NCBI GenBank assembly: GCA_023257955.1
Contig: JALRAY010000049.1
Coordinates: 1 to 6,704 of the forward strand
Direction of reading: 5' to 3'
Source: Amoebophilaceae bacterium
GTDB taxonomy: Bacteria; Bacteroidota; Bacteroidia; Cytophagales; Amoebophilaceae
DNA: 6,704 nt
Positions within the stretch are counted from its first letter, which is position 1; every line of letters starts with the position of its first letter. A program made the translations under genes and the position numbers. This document shows, one piece after another, positions 1 to 6,645 of the stretch. The notes under the pieces are model-generated. The model was not told where the DNA came from and ran no database searches. It saw only the letters and a list, made by a program, of their open reading frames with translations.

Positions 1-1799
1 GTCAATGAGGCTACTTCCTCCAACATGTCTTTAGCCTTTTCTGCAGCACGAGTGAATCCACTTAAAATTGGCACAAAAGAGGTAATTGTTCCTACAACAG
101 TAACCGTTGCACCTACTACCTCAGCCGCAGTACATAAATTGAATAAGCACTGCTGATAGGCGAGTGTAGGAGGTAATTCACCTTCCTCTATCACATTTTG
201 ACACACACTTTTCTCGAGTCTCTCTTTTTTAGAAGCTGGCAACTGAAGTGGCCCTCCTGATTGATCTGTTATAAAATCTTCGTAATTAATATGCCCTTGC
301 GCACGGCATTGATCTTGAAATTTCGTCAATAACGCTTTATCAGCTTCTGTCGGTACTTTTGAAGGGTCATGAGAAGGTAACTGATACGCATTACAAGGGT
401 CGAGTCCAGACAAGCCATCTTTCACACTATTTCCAATTCCGCGTACGGTATTTAGGTGTTTATTAATAGGTTCAACAGCCTCTAGAAATTGGTAGTAAGC
501 ATCTGGGGGAGTATACGTTACGGCAAAAGCACCTTTGGAGTAGGTTTTACTGCCTGCAATTTCTTGTTCCTTAAGTCCCTTTAAGTCATCTAAAAAATAT
601 CCCCAGTGTTTATCATCCAAAAAGCTGTTATTAAACAATGAAGCATTACTGCCTGTATAATTGCTGAAAGCATCATTTATTTTATCTAAATCCAGGTTTC
701 CATTTTCGAATTCATGCAATATTCCAGAGCCGATAATACCGCCTATAGAGGCTGTTACAACTAGTCCTTTCCAGAAGCCAAATATTATTTCTCGATTCTC
801 TCTTTGCGCTTGGGTAAGTTGTTCCCCATTCATCCAGGTATTGTATAGACGTGCCATACCACGAACGCATGATTGGTAGCAGTCGTCTTCAGCTTGCGTA
901 ATGCGATTTGTTACGTGATGGGACTTTGCGTGCGCCTTCTTCACCGCATTGGTAGCTTTTTCTCTTTTTTTACCTTTTTTCTTGGGAGCTTGTGCACTCG
1001 AAGATGCATCAGAGGGGACTAATGGCGCCCCCTCTTGCGCTCTACTACCCCCAGCTGAGGTAGATCTTCTTGGCTTTATTTCCCCTAATTCTATATCTCC
1101 TGGTTGTGGCGCTATACTCACCCTCTTAGGACTACCTGTACTTGTATGCGAAACATCACTTTTCCCTTTACGTAGGATGCCACTATTTGATGCTGCAGCA
1201 CCTTGCTGGCCTGCCTCTAAAGCTCTATCCATATCATCTTCTGCCGGATTAGCACCTCCTCTTCCACGCATGCCATAATATTTTAAGTCTCCCACTTTCG
1301 TTACCTCCCACTTTCCATCTTGGAGTAATGGGATAAACTGTGCTTGGGGGATCGTGCTTACAAAACGGGGCTGGGAATGGGAGGTATCAGGGATAGCGGG
1401 GTATGATTGGATCTCTTGGAAAGGCGTGTTGATGCTTAGTCTGTACTGGGCGTATTTAAACCGGCTTGTATCGGGGGAAAAGAAAAATATTAGGGATGTA
1501 GTACCATCAATAGTGGAGCATGATAATGTGTTAGGGAGGTTAGGAAGGTTAGGAATTCGGGGAGATACGGGATAAGTATTAGTTGGAGGCGCTAAATGGG
1601 AGGTATTCGTTGCAGGTGTTACTTTTGGATTATTGGTTGCAGGCGCTAAGTGAGAGGTTGTATGCATATCATCAAAAGGCGAACAGATGCTGTCTGATGC
1701 TGCTCCCTGCGGATTAACCACTGCGTGGGGTGGCGCGCAGCTAACCATAAACTGACTGAGTAGAAGTGAATAAGCGACGAGTTTTTAAAATGTTTTCAT
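1..1799 (-). CDS. Large unknown lipoprotein-like protein, 3' end outside window, in-frame stop at codon 5
   Basis: I do not recognise the family. Reading leftward from ATG at 1799-1797, the frame gives MKTF, then TAA (1787-1785), then KLVAYSLLLSQFMVSC, and stays open to the window edge (594 further codons). Ignoring the stop, residues 1-21 form a textbook lipoprotein signal peptide: Lys near the start, a hydrophobic stretch and a Cys at residue 21. The mature part starts Pro/Thr/Ser-rich and probably disordered (about 22-120). A strongly basic Lys-rich patch (about 273-297) follows, then a CxxxC pair (307, 311), a hydrophobic Gly-rich segment (about 338-362), a soluble region with further cysteines (469, 498, 533, 551, 556) and a second hydrophobic segment (about 558-580). 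Export to the envelope, perhaps the cell surface, is inferred only from the N-terminus. The open frame argues against old decay. With the stop read literally, the first downstream ATG is codon 18 (1748-1746), which would give a protein without a signal peptide. It lies 152 bases after the nuoL-like gene on the same strand. Confidence 0.75.
1530..1556 (-). repeat. Three tandem 9-bp units inside the lipoprotein-like gene
   Basis: On the plus strand the unit gttaggrag occurs three times head to tail (1530-1538, 1539-1547, 1548-1556), the last ending in aat. In the gene's sense it encodes IPN-LPN-LPN in the Pro-rich N-terminal region. The unit is a multiple of three, so copy changes would keep the frame. 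This is seen directly in the sequence. Confidence 0.7.
1581..1658 (-). repeat. Imperfect 24-bp direct repeat, 54-bp period, in the lipoprotein-like gene
   Basis: Bases 1581-1604 and 1635-1658 match at 20 of 24 positions. They encode the similar peptides TSHLAPPTN and TSHLAPATN, exactly 18 codons apart. The repeat lies in the low-complexity Thr/Pro/Asn-rich region just after the lipobox cysteine and looks like an in-frame duplication of a linker-like segment. Confidence 0.6.
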
Positions 1800-1951
1800 A
1801 CTATTAAAAAATGGGGAGGTTGTACTTACTAAGCTCAACTTCCAAGCATATGTAGGTGTATGCTTGTCTTTAGCCTCTTTTTTAATAAGAAAACTTATTT
1901 CAAAAAATGCAATACTACAGCACTATATTTTTTTGATTTTCGCGATAAAGG
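1800..1951. other. Intergenic spacer with two AT-rich inverted repeats
   Basis: This spacer separates the nuoL-like gene from the lipoprotein-like gene. Bases 1843-1850 (CAAGCATA) pair perfectly with 1859-1866 (TATGCTTG) around an 8-base loop. Bases 1884-1889 (AATAAG) pair with 1894-1899 (CTTATT) around an AAAA loop, and the arms extend through six T:A pairs after a 2-base bulge. Neither hairpin is directly followed by a T-run in the minus sense, so neither is a classic intrinsic terminator for nuoL. Either could be a leader structure or an mRNA end. No convincing promoter boxes were seen. Confidence 0.4.
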
Positions 1952-4108
1952 TTACACAAATGATAACACCCATACAATAATTAAGACACACAATCCAATG
2001 CATGACCACAAAATATAGCGTTGTATGCGTTCGACTTGCAGTCGCAAATAGAACCTGTGCGCCCATTGTCTCCCTGTGGCGATACTAACAATACATAAAT
2101 TCATGCATCGTTGATCGAGCTTATGCACGCCCCTTGCTACCGCTAACGTTGCACCCGCTAGTTGAGGTAGGAATTGCTGCAAGTATCTTTTTTCCATGGC
2201 ATACAAACACTGACTGCAGGCTTCTATCCGGCTAGCTACAAAGCGTATGCAAGTATCCACATACCAGCCTTGAATAAACATGCGCAGGAACCGCAATGCG
2301 CTAGGAGGTATCGTATAATCCCATATAAACATTTCTATTCTTCGGGCTTCTGTCTTATAGAAGTATTGCTTGCTATACCTAAAATTTATAAGTTTTAAGT
2401 AGTATTTTTTGCCTTGCAAAAAGCACCAAAAAATCTGCAGTACCCATCGCATCCCCTTATTATCATAGGCATGTGGCAATAGCCATCTTACGATCATTTC
2501 TCCTGTGAAGTAGAACAACAATGCCCAAAAGATGAAAGACATTATAAACGCTATATCTGCAGCTGCTTGAGGAACAGCAACATGCGTTGTTATAGCAGTA
2601 TGCGACAATACCTTCGGAAACAGCAATGTACAAACAATACATATGATCATACTTCCATACATCAGCCAATTGTTTTTATACCGCTTGAACAAAGTAGCGG
2701 TCCTGATTTTATAACTACGTTCGGTATTGCAAAAGATGCTCGCAAAAGCATTCAACATGTACAAAAGCGTTACCAATGCGCTACCGAAAGCTAAAAAAAG
2801 GATCCCAAATCGACCGCACCTCCCTAGATAGACGTTAGCCCATACGCAGGTTTGTACGAGTATACGTTCTTTCGCAGCAAAGCTGATAGAACCCGGTATT
2901 ATCCCCATTCCCCACATCGCAATGACATAGATGATGCAGGATAAGGGACATTTTTTGAGCACCTTCCCCATACACCGCAGGGTGATCGCAGCTTCTGGTT
3001 TATCATAGCCCTTCAACTTCAACAACTTACTGGCTAAGCCGGTGAGTAGAAACAAAAGTGCTTTAGCCAAAGCGTGCGTCAGCAAATAGACGATAGCAGC
3101 ACTGATTTCTCCCAAACCTATGGCAGCAATCATATAACCGAATTGTGACAAGGTAGCATAGGCTAACATTGATTTAACTCCTTCATGCTGTCTACAAAAG
3201 GCAGAGGTAGCTCCTATAAAAGCCGTGAGGAAGCCTATAGTGACTAAGCATATATGTAACGCTGCAGAGAAGAGAGGATGCGTACGTACCAATAGATAAA
3301 CGCCCGCACTCAAAACCGTGGCTGTATGTAGTAGTGCCGATATGGGGATAGGTGCTGCCATAGCATACGGCAGCCAAGTAAAGAAAGGGAATTGCGCCGC
3401 CTTGGCACAACCCGCTACCAGAAAGCAGCAGCCAACGAGGTAGCTATAGGGAACAGCATACTGACTGCCACTACCAGCCGCAAGAAGAGGCATACTAAGG
3501 TGATGATATAACACCACCATCAGCACCATACCGACTAAAAAAGCGATGCTACCTATCTTATTCATCAACCAGGTGTACTGGCCAGCTTGCGCAGCAACAG
3601 GATCCTGATACCAAAAGCCTACTAATAGGCAAGAAGTGATACTTAAACACTCCCATCCGCAGTACGTACTCCAGAACTGATCTGTGGCCAAGATGATATA
3701 CATAGCCACTAGGGATAAGGTACATAACCCAAAGTACCTTTTGCACGATACATGCGGGGGAAGGTAAGCCATGCTATATAGCGCCACTATGCAACTGATT
3801 ACACTCACCATCAGCAACATCAGCACACTGATTTCATCCAGATAGTAGCCTATGGATAGCGTGCAACCATCAGGCAAGGTAAACAAGGTAGCAGCAGAAT
3901 AACTGATAGGCGCATCAGCAACTTGCGGTAACAAGTACAGCCAAAAGACAGCTTGTAGCCCACTTAAACCACTCACTAACACCCCTGGATGGATTTTGCG
4001 CGGCAATACATACAGCAATGGCAGGAAGAAAAAAAGAGCGCTTAAGCAACCTAATATTACTGGTTGGCTGGAACATAGTGGAGAAGAGAGTACTGGCATG
4101 AGAATCAT
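1952..4108 (-). CDS. nuoL: NADH-quinone oxidoreductase subunit L-like (NuoL/ND5 family) membrane protein
   Basis: This is a 718-residue, strongly hydrophobic polytopic inner-membrane protein of the complex I antiporter-like family, which moves protons in the membrane arm of NADH:quinone oxidoreductase. Family landmarks in order are LDEISVLMLLMV near 90-101, YSMAY (111-115), GWE with Glu153, LLVGFW (161-166), a KAAQFPFFTWLP block with Lys236, SALLHTATVLSAGVYLLVR with His261, VKSMLAYATLSQFGYM with Lys312, HALAKALLF with His345 and Lys349, and GIIPGSISFAAKERIL with Lys413. The C-terminus carries the NuoL-type GWYVD segment (614-618), a long amphipathic stretch and a last membrane helix (about 697-717), as expected for the lateral helix that sets NuoL apart from NuoM and NuoN. 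It is longer than the roughly 613-residue E. coli protein, mostly after residue 500. Aspartates usual in NRxGD and WLPDAM are Ser187 and Tyr248 here. No other nuo gene is adjacent. A NuoL-like subunit of a different ion or bicarbonate transporter (DabB-type) is the main alternative. The start ATG at 4108 has no Shine-Dalgarno; Met4 (4099) is an alternative start. Confidence 0.85.
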   Translation of the reverse strand: MILMPVLSSPLCSSQPVILGCLSALFFFLPLLYVLPRKIHPGVLVSGLSGLQAVFWLYLLPQVADAPISYSAATLFTLPDGCTLSIGYYLDEISVLMLLMVSVISCIVALYSMAYLPPHVSCKRYFGLCTLSLVAMYIILATDQFWSTYCGWECLSITSCLLVGFWYQDPVAAQAGQYTWLMNKIGSIAFLVGMVLMVVLYHHLSMPLLAAGSGSQYAVPYSYLVGCCFLVAGCAKAAQFPFFTWLPYAMAAPIPISALLHTATVLSAGVYLLVRTHPLFSAALHICLVTIGFLTAFIGATSAFCRQHEGVKSMLAYATLSQFGYMIAAIGLGEISAAIVYLLTHALAKALLFLLTGLASKLLKLKGYDKPEAAITLRCMGKVLKKCPLSCIIYVIAMWGMGIIPGSISFAAKERILVQTCVWANVYLGRCGRFGILFLAFGSALVTLLYMLNAFASIFCNTERSYKIRTATLFKRYKNNWLMYGSMIICIVCTLLFPKVLSHTAITTHVAVPQAAADIAFIMSFIFWALLFYFTGEMIVRWLLPHAYDNKGMRWVLQIFWCFLQGKKYYLKLINFRYSKQYFYKTEARRIEMFIWDYTIPPSALRFLRMFIQGWYVDTCIRFVASRIEACSQCLYAMEKRYLQQFLPQLAGATLAVARGVHKLDQRCMNLCIVSIATGRQWAHRFYLRLQVERIQRYILWSCIGLCVLIIVWVLSFV

Positions 4109-4176
4109 TTAAAAGCAATATTGCGATAGACTATGTATGTAGCTATGCATTGATCCTATAAGACTGCAATATGCTG

Positions 4177-5028
4177 CTACATTTTAGCAAGCTCACTTAA
4201 AGCTGCATCTACACTCTCAAATTTACCTTGGGCTATGTCTAGGCATAATTTAATGGGAGGACTAATTTCTTGGTCATCGCTCAGATCTTCCTGAAAACAA
4301 TCCCAAGGATTCTTGTTAGAGGAGATTATCTTATATGCATCTAGCAAGGCGCCAAAATATTTTTTAGGGCGCTGCGCATACTGACTTAACTGACCCATAT
4401 TACCATCTATTAGCGCGCTTTTAACATGCCATACATGGAATGAAAACTCTGTAGCCTTTTTAGATAATTCTGGATTGTCTTTTATTTCTTCATACTTGGC
4501 TTTGCACTTATCAATTATAAAATTGGCATGTTGCTGATAAAGGATAGAACGGGCTAGTGCAACCAAATCACTTTTCCTGTTTTTAAATTCATTATCTGAA
4601 TAAAATGAAGTCGGAGCCCTGCCATCAAAATCAATAATTTGAGTCCCAATCAGATTATCGGGTGATATATCTCTATGTACCTGACCTATATTGTGCATGC
4701 GTTGCATACATTCGAGCAAGTCTCTTAATATTTCTTTGGGGTTACAACTAGATTTAGCCTGTAATTTTTCCATAATGACTACCAATGTGTGATCGTCATT
4801 TTTAAACCACTTGCTGATTTTAGGCCCCACATTGACGGTGTTAAACAACATATGCCTGGCTAACTCATCAATACCATTTGGCATTGTTTTGACAATTACA
4901 TCCTTGCCATTATAATTTGCTTTGTAGACAGATCCACCGCCGTTACCAGATATATCTTGACCCATACTTAACTCATACTCATCTAATTTTATGGTCTTAA
5001 AACTTCCCAATACCCCCAAATGAGTCAC
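4177..5028 (-). CDS. Eukaryotic-like protein kinase domain protein
   Basis: A protein-kinase fold is visible. A Gly-rich loop GNGGGSVYKA (about 28-37) is followed by VIVK with the ATP-anchoring Lys47. Glu55 is a possible helix-C glutamate and MEKL (86-89) sits at the hinge. The catalytic loop HRDISPDN has Asp120 and Asn125, and IIDFDG has the metal-binding Asp133, with DFD replacing DFG. KSDLVALARSIL holds Asp154 at the place of the helix-F aspartate. All residues needed for phosphotransfer seem present, so it is probably active on Ser/Thr or another substrate. The activation segment is short (about 18 residues) and has no clear APE, so it is atypical; a small-molecule kinase with the same fold cannot be excluded. 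Numbering uses the GTG at 5028 (283 residues), but coding-like sequence continues upstream in frame to 5241, so the native protein was probably longer. It is followed after 68 bases by the nuoL-like gene on the same strand. Confidence 0.75.
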   Translation of the reverse strand: MTHLGVLGSFKTIKLDEYELSMGQDISGNGGGSVYKANYNGKDVIVKTMPNGIDELARHMLFNTVNVGPKISKWFKNDDHTLVVIMEKLQAKSSCNPKEILRDLLECMQRMHNIGQVHRDISPDNLIGTQIIDFDGRAPTSFYSDNEFKNRKSDLVALARSILYQQHANFIIDKCKAKYEEIKDNPELSKKATEFSFHVWHVKSALIDGNMGQLSQYAQRPKKYFGALLDAYKIISSNKNPWDCFQEDLSDDQEISPPIKLCLDIAQGKFESVDAALSELAKM

Positions 5029-5300
5029 AGGGGTGGCGGTGATAAGCTGTTTTGCTTCTCCAATATTTTTTACTTTCTTAAAATCATTAGTAGGTGGTTG
5101 AGGATCATGCGTACTGGCATCATAAGTACTTTTAGTAGACTTACTATCAGCGTGATACGACTCTTTCCCATCAGTATCACTATATGCCTGATTACATTGA
5201 CATTTACAACTCCCACTGACAGGATACAGCAGATTAGTATACTAATAAGCTTGCTTATTAGCCATTCATTTTGCCCTTGACCGATAATTTTTATATTCAC
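5029..5300 (-). pseudogene. Frameshifted N-terminus of the kinase gene: signal-like segment plus Cys-rich linker
   Basis: Two open frames overlap here. From a GTG at 5300, one frame encodes a hydrophobic segment (WLISKLISILICCILS, about residues 13-28) resembling a signal peptide. The kinase frame is open from just after a TAG at 5244-5242. It reads NLLYPVSGSCKCQCNQAYSD, then a polar Ser/Thr/Asp-rich linker with PQPPTNDFKKVKNIGEAKQL, and runs without a break into the kinase domain. Joining ...ICCILS to SGSCKCQC near 5210-5225 would give a lipoprotein signal peptide with a Cys after SGS. The two frames differ by one base, so a single-base deletion (or a sequencing error) explains the split. 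I see no clear slippery heptamer there, so programmed frameshifting is less likely. Whether the kinase is still made from an internal start is unknown. Confidence 0.55.
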
Positions 5301-5577
5301 TACTTAAACGTTTGCTAATGTACTATCCTCTTTTTGTCCTTAGGAAAGACGTGTTCCCCTACTAATTTATCCATACCTTTAATGTATAGAAGAATCTATG
5401 ATCGCAATGATACACTACTCAATGCCTCATCCTACCAAATTAGTGATTACGCCTTTAACAAGCTTTACAAACGCTTAAAATACTGCGGCTACAGCCTATA
5501 TATAGTAAATTCATACAAAACATACAGCGGACTACGCTGCTACAAATTGGTAATCAGGTGCCTAGTATAGGTATGCA
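5301..5577. other. Gene-poor gap between rsmH and the kinase gene
   Basis: No gene is supported in this stretch. On the plus strand, an ATG near 5383 opens a 63-residue Tyr-rich frame (longer from a TTG at 5334) that ends at 5570, with no recognisable motif. On the minus strand, a 19-codon frame (5374-5315, MDKLVGEHVFPKDKKRIVH) looks coding-like but is too short to call. The gap may hold eroded coding sequence together with the 5' leader of the kinase gene. Confidence 0.4.
5513..5539 (-). terminator. Weak possible terminator after rsmH
   Basis: In the minus sense, CAGCG (5539-5535) pairs with CGCTG (5529-5525) around a 5-base loop, and a T-rich but interrupted stretch (TATGTTTTG) follows. 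It lies about 40 bases past the rsmH stop codon. The stem is only 5 bp and the T-run is broken, so this is tentative. Confidence 0.3.
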
Positions 5578-6552
5578 TTACTCAAATTTTCTAGCAGACG
5601 GCTCTTCTATGCATTTCTCTCCTACGCGCAACTTGGCACTGCGTGCCCTAGGATTCGCCGCTATCTCTGCCTCTGTAGGTATGGTTACTTTGGTTTTTAT
5701 GGGCTCAATCGGAATGTAGGTATTACCATATAGATCCATTTCCACCTTGCCTTCACAGTTGCCTGTTTTGATAAACCGTTTGACGATCCTATCCTCTAAG
5801 GAGTGGTATGAAATCACCACTAACCTTCCGTTGCGTGTCAGAAAATCTCTGCTTTGGTCCAGCCACACTTTTAAAATCCCTATCTCATTATTCACCTCAA
5901 TACGTAATGCTTGAAAGACTTTGGCTAAAAATTGGGCATGTTGTTTTGGGGGTGCAAAAGGTAAGACTAGTTCTTTCAGCATAGAGGTAGTAGTAATAGG
6001 TTGCTTCTCTCTAGCCGCTACAATCGCTTTGGCAATAGCAATTGCATTCCGCAGTTCGCCATACTCAAAAAAGATTTTCTGCAAGTCTTGATAGGGGTAT
6101 TTGTTAATGACGTAGCTCGCTGTCAAATCTGTACTCTGATCCATCCGCATATCCAAGGGACCGTCTAAACGAGTAGAAAAGCCTCGCTCTGCCGTATCTA
6201 TCTGATGCGAGGAAACACCTAAGTCTGCTATGATACCATCTACACGTTGGATTTTATGAAAAACTAAGAAGTTCTCCATAAACCGAGCATTAGATTGTAT
6301 AAACTTGAATCTTTTATCCTTGATAGTAGCGGCGATAGCTGCCGCATCCGCATCTTGGTCAAAGCTAAAAAGCTTGCCCGTGGTAAGACGCTCTAGGATA
6401 GCGCGACTATGCCCTCCGCCACCAAAAGTGATATCTACATAAATGCCATCCGGTTTGATAGCTAAACCCGCTAAGCTTTCTTCCAGCATAACTGGGTGAT
6501 GATAATGCGTGTTGCTCGTTGCCATAAAATGATTGTTTTTTTTATTAAACAT
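5578..6552 (-). CDS. rsmH: 16S rRNA (cytosine(1402)-N(4))-methyltransferase RsmH
   Basis: RsmH (MraW) is the cytoplasmic enzyme that uses S-adenosylmethionine to methylate N4 of C1402 of 16S rRNA in the ribosomal P site. Family blocks appear in order: HYHHPVMLEESL (16-27), the SAM-binding DITFGGGGHSRAIL (40-53), FSFDQDADA (62-70), ADLGVSSHQID (109-119), AERGFSTRLDGPLDMRMD (121-138), LKVWLDQS (227-234), VVISYHSLEDRIVKRF (245-260) and NPRARSAKLRVGEK (300-313). DLYGNTYIP before the last block is the Bacteroidota form. The 324-residue length is near the family norm. The ATG at 6552 is the longest start. The ATG at 6525 (Met10, MATSNTHYHHP) is closer to the usual N-terminus and has an A/T-rich upstream stretch like other Bacteroidota starts, so it may be the real one. 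mraZ is not seen upstream and ftsL/ftsI are not seen downstream. Confidence 0.96.
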   Translation of the reverse strand: MFNKKNNHFMATSNTHYHHPVMLEESLAGLAIKPDGIYVDITFGGGGHSRAILERLTTGKLFSFDQDADAAAIAATIKDKRFKFIQSNARFMENFLVFHKIQRVDGIIADLGVSSHQIDTAERGFSTRLDGPLDMRMDQSTDLTASYVINKYPYQDLQKIFFEYGELRNAIAIAKAIVAAREKQPITTTSMLKELVLPFAPPKQHAQFLAKVFQALRIEVNNEIGILKVWLDQSRDFLTRNGRLVVISYHSLEDRIVKRFIKTGNCEGKVEMDLYGNTYIPIEPIKTKVTIPTEAEIAANPRARSAKLRVGEKCIEEPSARKFE

Positions 6553-6570
6553 ACAGAAGTAGCTAGCTGA

Positions 6571-6587
6571 CGAATGTATTACATACG
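6571..6587. promoter_or_regulatory. Imperfect 17-bp dyad upstream of rsmH
   Basis: The sequence CGAATGTATTACATACG is symmetric about 6579 with one mismatched pair; its core ATGTA-T-TACAT is perfect. It lies 19-35 bases upstream of the longest rsmH start, beside a perfect 8-bp palindrome AGCTAGCT (6561-6568). The position suits an operator or a short 5' hairpin, but no known regulator is implied. AT-rich sequence yields such dyads by chance. Confidence 0.25.
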
Positions 6588-6645
6588 TTCTAACGCTCTT
6601 CCAACCGCAACTTACAACTTTTTATTTAGATATACACATCAGATT

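Noticed and set aside
661..879. Plus-strand 72-codon frame
   Set aside because: It is antisense to the same minus-strand gene, with no recognisable motif or start context.
949..1575. Plus-strand open frames at 949-1278 and 1354-1575
   Set aside because: They lie antisense to the long minus-strand lipoprotein-like frame, which is open across the whole region and has protein-like composition; these are its shadows.
2174..2794. Short plus- and minus-frame ORFs within the nuoL-like gene
   Set aside because: They overlap an unbroken 718-codon frame with clear NuoL motifs; they are out-of-frame shadows.
4115..4124. Palindrome GCAATATTGC between the kinase and nuoL-like genes
   Set aside because: Only 10 bp in AT-rich sequence with no loop or T-run; chance occurrence is likely.
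5070..5241. Programmed -1 ribosomal frameshifting to join signal segment and kinase
   Set aside because: No convincing slippery heptamer in the right phase and no strong downstream structure were seen; an indel is the simpler reading.
5020..5280. Plus-strand 86-codon frame with hydrophobic stretches
   Set aside because: It is antisense to the kinase N-terminal region; the minus-strand frames explain the sequence better through continuity with the kinase domain.
5315..5374. Minus-strand 19-codon frame reading MDKLVGEHVFPKDKKRIVH
   Set aside because: It looks coding-like and could be a gene remnant, but it is too short and has no recognisable family, so it is mentioned only within the gap description.
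5334..5570. Plus-strand 78-codon frame in the gap
   Set aside because: It starts with TTG, is Tyr-rich with no motif, and has no supporting promoter or start signal; a chance frame is as likely.
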